This document shows, piece by piece, positions 1 through 12,207 of a stretch of 64,000 nt of DNA (positions within the stretch are counted from its first letter, which is position 1; each line of letters opens with the position of its first letter). The position numbers were made by a program, and so were the translations under genes. Under the pieces are notes generated by a model, which saw only the letters and a list, made by a program, of their open reading frames with translations, was not told where the DNA came from and did not search any database. Source of the DNA: Xylocopa sonorina (Eukaryota > Arthropoda > Insecta > Hymenoptera > Apidae); assembly GCF_050948175.1 (NCBI RefSeq), contig NC_135198.1, forward strand, positions 2,617,001 to 2,681,000, read 5' to 3'.

Positions 1-803
1 TCGTATCGAGATTACGATTTACGATTTTTGGTAGAAATTCATCTTTATACGGCACAATTATTAATCTTCGATGAGTGTTTCGTTTTCTGCGTCGACGTTT
101 CCTTTTGATAGTTTTTGTTCTCATGCTATGTTCTATTGTATTTTTTATTCTTGTTAAAGAAACTGGGCTGTGGAAAATGTGAAATTGTTGTATTAAAAAT
201 GTAGTACAGTAGACTCCCGTATCCATGTAACGCTCTGAAAATATTGCGACACACATTATTTTCTTCGTCATCACCGACTTTTTTCTTTCGTGGTTGGTTT
301 TTTGAGTGTACGCATATGAGAAAAATTCTCGCACCACACAATTTCTTTTGTACGGATCGTGTTATATTAGATTTTACAATGTTAATTAGCTAGATCGCAA
401 TAAAGTTAAAGAACAATGCAATTTTATATGCTATACTATGTATACTTGTTATGCTTGCTGTTTTTCAATAAAACAATTTGTCGCGTCGTGAAGCGGGTCG
501 CTTTCCTAATCTGTAAAAACCAAGTTTATTATAGTATGGATGCTTCTAACTAGCTATTTCCGTGGACTATTAATTATTTTTGCTTATTAGTTCAATTTTT
601 CTAAATACAGGGATTAAAGCTTTCCTTGGATTTTTTTAAACCTTAACTAAATAGCTAGTGACGTACCATAAACATAGTACAGCTAATTACCGCTCTGTTC
701 TATACCTAGTACAGGCTACCGATCACTTCTATACCGAAATAGAAGCAGCAAGCATCAGATTTTAGTATGTAAGTTGTAAAAATGTAGAATTAAGTTAATA
801 TCT
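1..803. other. Gene-free AT-rich stretch
   Basis: Presumed intron of the wake-like gene. CAGTAGACTCCCGTATCCAT at about 205 may be a lone pogo-like terminus. Nothing else recognised. Confidence 0.5.
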
Positions 804-1195
804 AAATATTCGAGGGTCTAAATATCCAAGTATCTAAGCATTCCAGTATTCAAGTATGCAAGAATCCAAGTATCTAAGCATCTAAGTATCTAAGCATCCA
901 AGTCTCTAAGTATTCAATTATCTAAGTATCGAAGTATCTAAGCATCCAAGTATCTAAGCATTCAAGTTTCTAATTATCCAAGTCTCTAAGCATCCAAGTA
1001 TCTAAATATTGAATTACCTAAGCATCCAAGTATCTAAATATTGAATTACCTAAGCATCGAAGTATCTAAGCATCCAAGTATCTAAGCTTCCAAGTATCTA
1101 AGCACCCAAGTATCTAAATATCCTAAGACCAAATATCAACTAATATCCTAGTACCTAAAAATCTAAGTATCCTAGAAATAAGTATAATTAAATAT
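804..1195. repeat. Minisatellite with 8-bp unit
   Basis: Nearly 400 bp built from degenerate units AAGTATCT and AAGCATCC, often paired as a 16-bp unit (AAGTATCTAAGCATCC). Repeats are cleanest between 870 and 1100 and decay at both edges. No coding potential. Confidence 0.85.
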
Positions 1196-3310
1196 CTAAC
1201 ACACCATTACCAATTCAGACACATTATAATATCATAGAGAATGATTATTTTGTTATGTTACTAATCAACACGTTGTATATCAAATGAATTTATTATTATA
1301 TTCTCTATATATACGAATCACGTGATAAATATTACGTTAAAATGGTTAAAAATGAAAGCATCTAAGAATGTATTTCTAAGGAATTATTGATAAAAATTAA
1401 ACAGAATTCGTCAGATTCTTCTTAATTTGAATTTATAGTTTATTTTAGTTAGTTGAAATGTTATTGACTTTATTTTTGCGTAGGAAATATCGATTCTACA
1501 TACTCAAACGACAATTGACACTGACATTCAACCCTGTAAATATCGTTTGCATAACTTTGTGCAACGGTTGAAGACGGACCGCGAATAAGGATCTCTTTTA
1601 CAAATACGATTTCCTGAAATAACGTAATCTCAAGTTATATTGTATTTGATAAATCATCTAGACAGACCTTGGTAATATAGACTTTTATTCCATTGAAACA
1701 CGACCTGCGTCAACGATACGATATAGTCTCTTTTTTTATAACTTCAAACAGTAAGCGCTTTCATTTTTCTATTTTAAATTGACTTTCCAGTATTTGCAAC
1801 TCGTGTACACTGGATCATCAACTATCGTAACACAGTTTTAACCTTTTGCACTCATTCGTCGAATGTGACTCGACATCAGTAAATAAAAAAAAGGAACAAA
1901 TATAAATTACAACAAACTTTCAAAGCTATATTTAAATTTCAAATAAAACACTCGAAGTAGTACGATGTTGTTAGTTACTAAATTGAGAAATAATTTGGAA
2001 TGCAAAAGGTTAACACTCGATTTCGATAAAAACAGAACTTTTCCTCTTCAATCCTCGTGCACAACCAGTTGCACAAGTCGACTCTAAAGTTCGTATTAGC
2101 AGAAGAGATTGACACATTCATTATTCGAACGAAACAAGAGAATTTTCATTTGACGGAGAAGAAATGTTTCTAGAAAACGGGTGGAATTCGAGTTGAATTC
2201 GTCTCGTAAATTCTTTAGCACAGTTTGAGAGGAACGATGGCCCTCGGTTCCGCTACCGCGATACATTCTTCCGTTCGAGATCGAGGCTTCCAGCCTTGAA
2301 TCCGCCGTAAATCGTTATTAGGGGTGAGATCGGATCTCGTAAAACGGGCTTGAATATTTTTCCGTCGAACTTCACCTCCTCGGCTATCCGTAGAATGCGG
2401 TCGCTTCGCGAGTAATTCTACGATACGACATTCCTAAATCTCTCGAGAGAGTGTTCGAAATTAATTCCCCGAGCGTTTATTTATTTAGCGCAGTCGGCGA
2501 GCAGTTGCTCGGTGTTACGTAACTGGTTAACGAGGAAATCCGTCAATCGATTATTCGATTAATCATTACACTATTTCGCCGTTTATAATAGTAATAAATC
2601 AGTGTTATTTTATTAGCATGAAATCTACTAGAAATTGATTATAATCATTTTTATCAGCGTCATGAGTGTTTAATTTTTTGTTAAACTAAAGTTATTTAGA
2701 TATTATCCGTGTATAATACAATATAATGTCGTATTTACGCGTTGCAAAATTATTAATTTAAAACAATGTTCTGTTGAAACAATTCGTATAAATAACTCTG
2801 AATATTTACAGAACTAAAGCGAAACATCATAAAATGGAACGAGTAATTATAAAATTCCATATTCGAATCATCGGCACCGCGTAACCTTTGAAACAAAAAT
2901 TATTTAAAGGGTGAAAACAAGAAAGCGATGCTCTTGCTGGTGCTTTCGATTGCGTAACATTCTTAAAAAAAGGAAATAAAAACAGCGAATCAACGAACTC
3001 TCGAAACAGTTCGAGAGAGTCTTACGTGCCAACAACCGGCGTTCGATGCTACGTTAATTGGCTTGTTTTCTAGTACGGCCGGGAAAATTAATTAACAGCT
3101 GCAATTAACCTACATTACAATCATGCACAGCGCTAGTGTACGCCAACTCTTTACGCTCGAAATCAACGGTCCCCGAGGCGGGTCCCTCTTTTTGCGATTC
3201 ACGAAACGTTGCATTTTTTTTTCTCGAGTCATCATCAACGATGTCTAATTAAAATAGGATATCCTCTTCCGTTTTTCGCCGACGTAACCCGTGTCACGGA
3301 CTAAATCATT
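1196..3310. other. Intronic DNA flanking a MITE
   Basis: Apart from the element at 1838-2013 I see no exon. A mildly CpG-rich patch at 2220-2480 has no convincing open frame. I searched here on the minus strand for the continuation of the ankyrin repeat and did not find it. Confidence 0.5.
1838..2013. mobile_element. TTAA-flanked MITE, CCCTTTGCACTC family
   Basis: TTAA at both ends and inverted ends (CCTTTTGCACTC at left, its complement near the right end). The interior has the subfamily signature near the left end (TCGTCGAATGTGACTCGACATC) followed by A-rich sequence. The TTAA target is typical of piggyBac-type transposition. Non-autonomous. Confidence 0.75.
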
Positions 3311-3993
3311 TTAACCCTTTGACTACTGTTGGCATTTAAAGGCGCTTAGAAGACTTGCACTTGTAATACTGTTAGCGCCTAAAGCGCCTAAAGACGTTTA
3401 GAAACATGCGTTTGTAATACTGTGAATGTTTGCAGACGCTTAGAAAACATGGGCTTGTAATACTGTTCGCGCAAGAAGGTGCTAGGAAAACTTGCTCTTG
3501 TGATACTGTAGGTATTTGGAAAACTTGTGCTTGCGATACTATGGGCGCTTAGAAAATTTGTGCTTGTCATAGAAGCTTAGAAAACTTGGGCTACTAATAC
3601 TGTGAACGCTTCGAAAATTTGCGCTTGCGATACTGTAGGCGCTTGGAAAACTTGCGCTTGTAATACTGTGGGAGCTTAAAAGCGCTCAGAAAATTTGTAC
3701 TTGTATTGCTATAGATGCTTCGAAAACTTGCGCTTATGATATTGTGGCCGCTTAAAAGCGTTCAGAAAATTTGTACTTGTAATACCGTAGATGCTTTGAA
3801 AACTTGCGCTTGTGATACTGTAGGCGCTTAGAAAACTTATGCTTGTGATATTGTAGAAGCTTGGAAAACACGCTTGTGGTATTCTAAAAGCTTAGAAAAT
3901 TTACGCTTGTGATACTGTGGGCGCTTAAAGATGTTTAGCAAAATTGTGCAAACGACTGGTGCGTTTTAAAGTTTGCCGTAGTCAAAGGGTTAA
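3311..3993. mobile_element. TTAA-flanked MITE with expanded internal minisatellite, CCCTTTGACTAC family
   Basis: Flanked by TTAA on both sides, with ends CCCTTTGACTAC and GTAGTCAAAGGG. Almost the whole interior is a degenerate tandem array of units of about 32 bp (consensus GCGCTTAGAAAACTTGCGCT, then TGTAATACTGTG), about 18 copies. The short open frame at 3388-3570 on the minus strand is just the repeat read through. It lies only 67 bp from the ankyrin exon donor. Confidence 0.85.
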
Positions 3994-4060
3994 GGGTTCG
4001 CGGGTGTTACGAAGGGGTGCCACGAGATTTCATTAAAAGTAGAATAATCGGAAAGCTCAC

Positions 4061-4139
4061 CTGTTCACGTCCACGTCTGTCGATTCCAAAATTGTTCTGG
4101 CTTTGTCCAGGTGGCCATGTTCCACGGCTGCGAAGAGAG
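4061..4139 (-). CDS. wake: Ankyrin-repeat exon, wide awake (wake/ANKFN1 family)
   Basis: This 79-nt minus-strand exon has an acceptor cattatttccag and a donor AACAG|GTGAGC. It needs two leading bases and then reads LFAAVEHGHLDKARTILES followed by TDVDVN, ending in phase 2. The L-F-A-A-V-E-x-G-x-L-x-x-A-R pattern is the first helix-turn-helix of an ankyrin repeat. I recognise the segment as very similar to the start of the ankyrin region of insect wide awake/banderuola and vertebrate ANKFN1, proteins with ankyrin repeats plus a fibronectin-III domain. Drosophila wake promotes sleep onset at the membrane of clock neurons, and banderuola acts in neuroblast polarity. The split codon after exon 7118-8455 gives Thr. 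The next exon, expected to continue the repeat, is not seen between 1 and 4060. The identity is from memory of the family, not a database search. Confidence 0.75.
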
Positions 4140-5254
4140 CTGGAAATAATGAAAACCACGAATAAATGGTGTAGCTGCGAGGGTGTATGTACACGCGACG
4201 CGAATCACTTTTCTCTTTGAAAGTGTCGGCGATTATTCAAAGACTGAAATTCGCTTGTCGCCGAATGGACGGTAACAGTTATTACTCCTGTTCGTTTCTA
4301 AACTGCCTCGGAGCGAATTAAGTCGAAACACGGGTCTAAATCATTGAAATGGAATATTGAAAAGCGCGAAATAACAGGACAAATGTTAACGATAAAAATA
4401 ATAAGATCGCCGTGTCGAAATCATGAATAAAATAATAAAAAGAAAAAATAAATAAATACATGTAATTTTGAAAATGAAATAGTGTCTGCTGTAAAATCCA
4501 GTAAATACAATAAAATATTCCGTTAAGTACGTACATATATAAATAGCTACAAAAGCTACAAAAGACCAAATTTGACAAAATAATCTAATATTTTTCAAGG
4601 ACAAACGGAAGATAAAATAGTAAGAAAAAAGAAGATAGAAAGTAAAAAAACAAAATAAAAGATACCATGCAGGTGTATGTTGAGAGACTGTGCTGTTAGA
4701 GGATTGATGTGTACCGACGATATATTGTTCGACTGCTGATTTGCTTGCTGTTTTTTCTTCCCGAAACCCTCCAGGAACTCCATCCCTTGCAAAGAGTACA
4801 GCTCTGTGTGAACACAAACGTAAGAAACTGAATAGTAACGGAGAACGAAAGTGGCGGGTAGACTGTGGGTTTTCCAGAGGGGGGTGAATAAATTAACGAG
4901 TGCAAGTGGACAATCGTGGAGATAAAAGGATTCGAACGTTCCTACTGGCTGGCAAGCCTCCGCGATATTAATGCCTTCGCTCCGGCAATTCGTATGCCGC
5001 GTGTGTACAATGCAACGGAATTTCTTATCGCGTTCCATCATTTATGCGAGTTAAGTTACCCCCTTAAACAGAACCGGAATGCATAGAACGATGCAAGTCA
5101 TTAAAGCCTGAACGTTCTCGCCATTTTCCTTAATCACCGCGCGATTCACATTTAATCAAACTGTTAAGACTGCCCATTTTTCCGCGATGCCAGTCAAGGT
5201 ATTAAATGAAGGGATGAACGCGAGGGGAAGAACTTCTCCCAAGGTTCGAGGCGA

Positions 5255-5693
5255 TTAACCCTTTGCATTTTGTAGCTCGATATCAGTGAATAAAAGAAAG
5301 AAATAAATACAAGTTCAATACAACATAAGTATAAATTACTATACAGTTTATTCACTGATGTCATACTTTTTCCTGGAGATTTAATACTTTTCCTATACAA
5401 TTTTTGACATGTGTTATAAGATGATATCTAAAGGACTCCAAAAAAGGTTCCAATTCTTTTATATAACTGAAACTAATATTTTGAAATATTTTGTTACTTG
5501 AAATCTATCATATTAGTATTTAAAAAGCTAATCTATAACGATAAAACAAAAAATGTAAAGAAAATCAGTAAATAAAATTGTTTACAACCAGTCGTGGAAC
5601 TGATTCTCTGAAGTAAATTTGAAATAAAATATTTTAGATAGTAAGGAGTAATTGGTAAAAATTTGAAAAATAATTTAGAGTGCAAAGAGTTAA
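5255..5693. mobile_element. TTAA-flanked MITE, CCCTTTGCACTC family (long copy)
   Basis: TTAA boundaries, left end CCCTTTGCATTT and right end AGAGTGCAAAGAG. The interior shares the A-rich body and the CAGTCGTGGAACTGATTCTC-type segment with other copies in the window. 439 bp. Confidence 0.75.
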
Positions 5694-6304
5694 GGGATTC
5701 ATTATGAACACGTTGACGTAAATACCATCTATAGACGTCCAACAGTTTTTAAGAAATTTGTTAGAAAAAGTAATAATTTTATTCTCCAAGCTCGAAGGGT
5801 TCATCGAACTCCCAAAAAATCAACAAATTGAAAAACTTTGCTTCTTTCGTCCATCATCGGATTCAAAGTGAGCGCGAAGCGCGTGTTAAAATGTCCGCTG
5901 TCTCGTGCATCGCGCGTAACGCACAATCGTGGAATATTTCGCGTATCGTGCGAGATGCACGTTCGTTAAAGTTGTGCGTCAAGCGTGGCTACGATAGAGC
6001 CACGGTGAGCGAACGTGTCAAATTAGAACGCATTAACAACGCGAGAAGTGATGGAATGCTTCAAGCCTCTCGAAGCTCGAAACGGTTTCGAGGATTCGAA
6101 ATTCTGTGCTAATTTTGTAATTCGAAACTCTCGGAACGCGTTACAAACGAGCCACTCAGTTAACGGATCGATCAAAAGTTCATTATTCGTGTTTCCGTAT
6201 AATTAAATACGAATCGTATACTGTGGTATTAAACTTGACGAATTTGGTAAAAAGTGAAGTGGATCAATTTTACTTCTCAGTATTTTAAACGTGCGATTTT
6301 AATA

Positions 6305-6755
6305 TTAACCCCTTCAGACCTGATTACTTTTTAATTTCCTACCATGTGATGTACTATCAATAATGTATTTCGAATAAGATCAAACAGATGAAAGTATCAT
6401 ATCACTTAAAGCTAGGACGTATAATACAATTGTAGCCATAACTTTAAGATTCTGAATTAGCCCTTGGCACTCGACTTCTTCCCGGACGTTAGCAATAGAA
6501 ACGATTGCTAAAATAACAATATTTTAGCAATAGTCTTATTGCTAATGTCTCCCAACAACACAAACGATCCATTTCAATCGAAAACTTCAGAGAAACGCGC
6601 AGTTCGCTAAAAGCTGCGGTGGAATAAGTTTATCTTCCGCAATCACTAATCAATGCTGATATCCCCTCGGAGGGGACATCAGAGTGCAAAGGGTTAGATA
6701 TTAAAGTTCTAAGCCAGTGCGCATTATAATGTACGTCAGGTCTGATGGAGTTTAA
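6305..6755. mobile_element. TTAA-flanked MITE, CCCCTTCAGACCTGA family, split by a nested element
   Basis: Left end TTAA-CCCCTTCAGACCTGA and right end TCAGGTCTGATGGAGT-TTAA are inverted repeats. Removing the nested element at 6457-6697 leaves a host element of about 214 bp. A distinct family from the CCCTTTGCACTC elements. Confidence 0.75.
6457..6697. mobile_element. Nested MITE of the CCCTTTGCACTC family with TTAG target duplication
   Basis: Inserted inside the 6305-6755 element. Flanked by TTAG on both sides rather than TTAA, with ends CCCTTGGCACTC and GAGTGCAAAGGG. Contains the GACGTTAGCAATAG hairpin module that it shares with 28417-28821 and 39163-39545. Confidence 0.8.
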
Positions 6756-7117
6756 GATTAATTAATCACGTTGAAAGATAGCGGAAAACTTATCAAACTT
6801 ATCCTGAATGTTCAATTGGGTTAAATGCTAATTAGCCTCCTTCAAATTTGCCAATGAAATTGAATAATGTATTATCTGAAAAGATTGAGAATTTCGAGAG
6901 TCTCGAGGCCAGGCAGAGCTACGTAATCTCGTTCGAGGAATTGAAAATCAGGTCTCAATGCATCTCTGACAAAATCGTATATCCACCATCCCTACCCTTT
7001 CTCCTACCCTTTCTCCGCCATAATCTCGGAAAGTCGAGGAACCCGACTCGTTTAAAGATTCTCATCGACCCGACGGGGAAAGCCGTCCGACATAATTAAA
7101 AACCTAATAGCCCGTAC

Positions 7118-8455
7118 TTGATCCAGAAGCGGACGTAACGAGACTCCTGTCTTGTCCCAGGGACTCCTGCTCCCTCGTATCTTTCATCGTCTTCTTCCTC
7201 CCCATCGTGACTTTGCTACGGAAGCTGCCACCGCGGGCGTTCGTCCAGAAGTTCGCGATATTATCCACCGTCCTGATCCTGCAGGACTTCGACGAGCAAA
7301 CGGAGGTTTTTCGAATCTTCTCGGTCGACTTGCGGCTGTTGGTGACCGGATCGTCTGCAGCGGGAGGCCGCCAATCGAGCACCACCCCGTCCTTCGCGTT
7401 CGATTCGAAGCTGGACGCGGCCTCCTCGTCCTGCAGGACCACGTCGTTCACCGACAAACTTCTTGCCTTGCCGCTGTTGAACATGGGACGGGAATCGTTC
7501 CCATCGCACGCGAAGTTCGTTTCCTCGTTCAACGTCGCGCTACTCTTCCTTTGGTCAACACTGCCTCCTCGTTGCAACTCTTCCGGCCACTCGCAATCGA
7601 CCACCACGGTTAATCCAGCGTCCTGCTGGTATTTCTCTGACGAATCCTCGTCGTAGTCGATTTCGTGCGTCGCGCGAATGGAACGCTCCGATTCGAACAA
7701 GAAACTTGACACGGACGAGTCCAGAGAGCTGTCCAAACAGAAGGTGGGATTCTCGTAGGACGCGGGGCCATTGCCAGCGCAAAGGACCTCTCTTTTTTCT
7801 ACGTCCCGAGATATCGTCGAGCTGTCCTCGTTGCTCTTCCAACGAAATATTCGCGTCACCCTTGGCGACGTGGTATCGCTATTTTTCTTCGACGGTTTCT
7901 CCTTCTCATCTTTTCGAGCCTTCCCCATTATCCTGTCGGTCAGGCACAATTTGCTCTTCAGCTCTTTGGTGATCTGCCGGCTGTTGGACTCCGACTCGGT
8001 CGAGCAACCTAAACGCTTGTCTCGAGGACCGTTGGATGGTTCCTCGTTGTTTCTCGAAGGACTCTGCTCGGTGTTCTCGATGGTTTTTACCGGGCTCGCA
8101 GATTCCTCCGCGTGGGAGGGTTTGCCTCGCCCTTTCTTCGTCGTCCGCTGGTCCCGCAGGCTCGACAGAGGCGGGTCGAAGCCCGCGTTTAAACGCAGAT
8201 TTGCGTGCGTGCGTAGCTTCGACATCAGTTTCATCGACGCACGAAAGGACCTCGACCGTTTCAGGGTCGACATCCTGTCGTTGGACGACCGTCTCGAGAG
8301 CAATTCCATTTTCGGACTGGACTGCGACGATTTACGAAATTTCATCTGGGGAATCCTTCGGTCTTTCTTTCCTCGTGCCTCCTTGAAATATTCTTCGCAA
8401 AATTTGATTTCGACTGTCACGTTCAACTTGATTCGCGATTCCACGCGACGGCTAG
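7118..8455 (-). CDS. Large coding exon of the minus-strand wake-like gene, Ser-rich region preceding the ankyrin repeats
   Basis: This is the longest credible coding stretch in the window: about 445 codons on the minus strand, ended by TAG at 7104-7106 if unspliced and preceded in frame by TAA about 8 codons upstream. The product is highly polar. A basic Ser-rich N-terminal part (KRSRSFRASMKLMSKLR) is followed by a Lys/Glu-rich middle, an acidic segment (EIDYDEDSSEKYQQ) leading into VVVDCEWPEEL, and another Ser/Arg-rich tail. There are no membrane segments or signal peptide. A candidate acceptor (agcttcaag) ending at 8456 gives the two bases needed after 50739-50959. The donor is less certain: TCAA|GTACGG (end 7118) or AGGA|GTCTCG (end 7145) both leave one base, matching the ankyrin exon. 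The first in-frame ATG (residue 34 counting from the GTG at 8444) could start a shorter isoform. Coding status is strong; exact edges are not. Confidence 0.72.
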
Positions 8456-9579
8456 CTTGAAGCTTTTACTTTTTAGAGTGTCGTTACAACTTTTTACGTT
8501 TAATATGTAACGCGGTTGTATATTATTCTTCGATTTCTTTGGCAACGGAAGACTTTCGTCGTTTCTCCTGGCATTCCTCAGGCACTTCTTTGGTTTTATA
8601 AAGCTGAAAACGACGGGCCATTGTCGCAGAGTAATGGTAACGGTGATGGCGCTTCAGCGAATGAATCACCAGCGGTCTTTCGTTCGGTAAAACACGATGA
8701 ACATTGTCCAGACGATAAACGGTAGCGAAAGATTGTTAATAACGATATCCGTAAAAAGTTAGAGGTTGAAATAAATGCTTCTCCTCGGTAAAAAGAGTTA
8801 CAAATACTCGCACAGATTACAGGTAGATGTGTCTCATTTCTCACCAAGGTTAATAGCTCGCTTTACGAGGCCGTTAAGAACGGCTACACGTGCAATCGTG
8901 CACGTTCGTACATCCGGATAAAAAACTGGCATTACTCTTGAGGGAAGAAAAGAAGGGGAATAAATCAGTGCGCTGGTTAAACCGATAATTAATTGAGTTC
9001 CCCGAAGAGTAATCTCGTTTCTACGATTTTACTTCCTTTTTCTTTTGTAACATAGCTCGACACTTGTTCAAATATCTCAATAACTTCGATATATTATATC
9101 GTATAACTATAGAAACAATAAAATTGAAATGCAAATAAAGGAAAAACATATACGCGTACTGTATACTGTGCAAGTGTCGTACGTAAAGAAATATTTTCCA
9201 CGAAACCACCCAATCTTCACTGAAGACAAAAATAAAAGGTTCGATTTAAATTAAAGAACACGATGACCCAGGAAAATTGAAAACGAAACGAATAATATAG
9301 TCACCGACAATATTTAAAGCAAAGCAAACACGCAAAATATTAATCAAACAAACTGTTCGATCAATTTACAATTCACACTGTACAGTATTCTTTTCAAATA
9401 ATCTAATCAAACTGTGGAGTCCGTATTAGTCACCACAAATTCACAGCGAAGCAATCCGTAAGAATTCTTTGAATTTCCTTGGAAAACCGTAGGAGGCAAG
9501 TTTTCTATGAGCAACTCCGCGGACAGCGATTCAATGCCAAAGGTATCCCGCAGGACTCCGTTGTCTCTAATTCCGTGTC

Positions 9580-10148
9580 AAGTTGGCGAGGTGACGCCTC
9601 TCGATTCCGAAATCTCTGAATTATTCACCGAACGTAGGTCGACCGTAAAATTTCCTATTCGAAAAAAGGCGAAAAGGTGAAAAGGCGGAAGCGGAAGATC
9701 GCGGAATATTCGGCGGGAGGAAGGAGGAAGCGAGCCGAAATGCGCGCGGGCGGACGGATCGCGAGCGAAAGCGCAGAGGGACACGGGATCGACGCGTGCA
9801 ACGCGAGCGACTGGCTAGCCGAGTGGAGCGATTTTATTATTTACTTAGGACACGCACCCGGCCTATTCCACCGCGCCAGCCGCGCAATTGCCTATTACGA
9901 AGAAGTGGCCTGGAACGTCGCCTCTTCCTCTTCGAGACGAGCGTGACAATTTGTTAGCCCAATCAAACTTATTGCCGGCGTCCGTGGCTGCTCGTCGGAT
10001 GGCCAAGATCGAGGGCTTTGTGCCCGGGACGACCGGGGAGAGACAGAAAGGGGTGAGATGCGCGACCAGGAATGGACGAACGACCGTTCGATTCGCGGCT
10101 GGACAACGTCGGATCGATTCGCTTTCTTTCTTGCTACGCTCGATAAGG
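9580..10148. promoter_or_regulatory. CpG-rich patch upstream of the large exon, possible alternative promoter
   Basis: GC-rich, CpG-rich DNA lies about 1.1 to 1.7 kb upstream (minus-strand sense) of exon 7118-8455. If the in-frame ATG inside that exon starts a short isoform, this would be a natural place for its promoter. No TATA box or initiator could be assigned with confidence. The patch is interrupted by the hAT-like insertion at 10149; its sequence resumes at about 10656. Confidence 0.25.
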
Positions 10149-10647
10149 CGATGCTCCGCGACCTTCTTTCCTCCACGGCAGGGCAGCGTTCTTTTTCGAT
10201 GATTCCCCGCGACACACCACCAGTAAAAGCTTGCAAATACTATATAGCTTATTATATAATTTATAAGTTTATAATTAATAATTATATTAATTAGATTAGT
10301 ATTTGTTATAAATAATTTTTTTGTTTACAGCGTTATTTCATTTAAATAATGATTATTTAAGATTTTTTATTTTTATAGAATATGTATATGATTTTAAGTA
10401 TTTTACTTTATTTGGCTGTACGTGAAGTAAATATTTGATTTTCTTTTTGTCTATTTAGTTTCTGCGGTATGTGAATCAATTTTTAGATTATCTTTATTGG
10501 GAAGAATAAATTATGCATACGATCGTCAACAAGTTTCTTTGATTAATTTATGTTAGAAGGAGTAATTTTAATTATTTTCTTTAATGTGGTGGTTAAAAAA
10601 TGAAATTATTTTCGAGAGAATCGTGGCACAGCGGTTGCGAAGCACTG
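10149..10647. mobile_element. hAT-like MITE with perfect 8-bp target duplication
   Basis: The flanks CGATAAGG (10141-10148 and 10648-10655) are an exact 8-bp direct duplication, the size produced by hAT transposases. The ends CGATGCTCCGCGACC and GGTTGCGAAGCACTG are inverted and match the general hAT form CAGTGNTTCNCAACC. The interior is AT-rich and non-coding. 499 bp. Confidence 0.85.
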
Positions 10648-11914
10648 CGATAAGGGACGAGAAACCTTTGAAGCTTCACGGTTTCTACGATTTTAGGATT
10701 TGTAACGAGAACTCGAATGGATTTCTCGGTACAGAAATGTAGAAATTATATTATTTGTTCTTTTTTTTATTGGATTCTTTTAATGTTTGAAGAGTTCCTG
10801 CTAGCTTCTGCGAATGGTTTTTTGTAATTCTTGCGAAGGGTATGAACGCGAAAATTAATTCTGGGAATCTGTAATTCAGATCTTTTTTACTGTAGAAATT
10901 CGTATCGATGTATAAAGAGAATATAATATTATTAAAATTTTCCACATTTTCTATGAAAACACGTAAGAATTCTTCAAAACCTTGAATCAAATTCACCTTG
11001 AATCGCTTTAATAATCTCTGACAAACGTTAAAAATAAGGGAAAACTCTGTTCCAAAAATTTCTATAAATCGCTACTTCAATTGCAGAAATTTATCTCACT
11101 GTTCTTCACAATTTTCTGCGAACGAGACGAACCAAACAATTATTTACAAGACCTTCTCCAGAATTGTTCTAATCCTGGACATTTTCAAGGGAAAACCCGG
11201 CGACAAATTTTCGAGGAAACACGGGTCATTTCCAGTGTTCGAAATCGACGATAATCCTATTTTCCTTTGCCGTTTCGAACAGTTGCCGCTCCGCAGACCT
11301 CTCGGTGAACGTATTTCCGCTATCAGGCAACTAGGAATACGTACAGTGGAACATTTTCCGCTGATACGCGACTTGAAAGGAAAGGAAGCGGCGTGTGTAC
11401 TCAGCGGAGCAACTGGCTCGCGAAGTTCGACCATTACGCTCGAGGAACTCCGCGGGACCTAGAAATCGGCTGGGGTAGTTTGAGAGTAAGCACAATGGAG
11501 AGAGAAGCGAGTGAATTAAACGGTCACGTGTGTTCAGAAAGAAATACACGTGTGGTGATTTCTATGAAGGCTATGTTCCTTCGAAGAACATGAGAATCAC
11601 AGGTGTCAAGTGCTCGCGTAATTTGGAACAACTATATAGGATACATCTACGTGCGTGTAAATTTTTTAACAAGGATCAATCAGCATTAGTCTTACTAGAG
11701 ATATGTACAGTAAATATTGTTGTGAGCATCCATGTAGAAACATGGCCAATTGGTATTGGGTGAAGAAACAGTTATTGGTTGTGGTTTACCAGGGATCGAT
11801 ATTAAAATGTCAGATGATAGTGAGAACTGTCAGAAAGTAAATTAAAGTGTTCTAAAAGTGTTATTAGTAATTTATTTTAAATAATCGAGGAAAGTCTGAT
11901 TCGCAACAATATTT

Positions 11915-12207
11915 ATACTGCGTGTGCGCCCCACGCTGAGCTTTCCGCTCGAGCTACCTGAAATTCTCATTGTAATAGAATGTAAGCAAACTAGTAATGT
12001 AAACTCCTTGGGAATGAAATTTATTGCTTTGTTACATTATGAATATGTTATGAATATATTTTAAGCTCTACTTCTTTCTTTTGATAATTCTGGTCTTTAT
12101 ACCATTATAAAAGTTATAAAGTATAAACCAAAAGTAAAACTATTTAATCGTAAAAGTCAGTCTGGACTGAAAATGTCCAAAAATTGGTCTGGCACGGATC
12201 ACGTTAA
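11915..12207. mobile_element. TTAA-flanked MITE, CACGTTCCGTGCC family (left end degenerate)
   Basis: The right end is GGCACGGATCACG-TTAA. The interior (GTAAGCAAACTAGTAATGTA, TTATTGCTTTGTTACATTAT, TTGATAATTCTGGTCTT) matches 61498-61751 and 27224-27788. The terminal TTAA is shared with the next element at 12204. The left boundary is approximate. Confidence 0.6.

Larger units (their letters stand above)
4140..7117. other. Intron between the large exon and the ankyrin exon
   Basis: About 3 kb on the minus-strand gene, containing the elements listed at 5255, 6305 and 6457. The AT-rich frame at 4386-5041 (minus strand) contains long Phe/Tyr/Ile runs and no splice logic, and is not called. Confidence 0.55.

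Noticed and set aside
3388..3570. 60-codon minus-strand frame
   Set aside because: It reads through the minisatellite of the 3311-3993 element.
4386..5041. Overlapping minus-strand frames rich in Phe, Tyr and Ile
   Set aside because: Composition reflects AT-rich intron DNA; there are no splice sites at sensible positions and no recognisable domain.
7152..7656. Two further plus-strand open frames over the same exon
   Set aside because: Shadow frames in GC-rich coding DNA with no splice support of their own.
7771..8460. 229-codon plus-strand open frame opposite the large exon
   Set aside because: It is the mirror of the minus-strand coding frame. The minus frame has the Ser/Arg/Glu-rich composition and phase continuity expected, while the plus frame is Phe/Ser/Leu-rich as produced by antisense reading.
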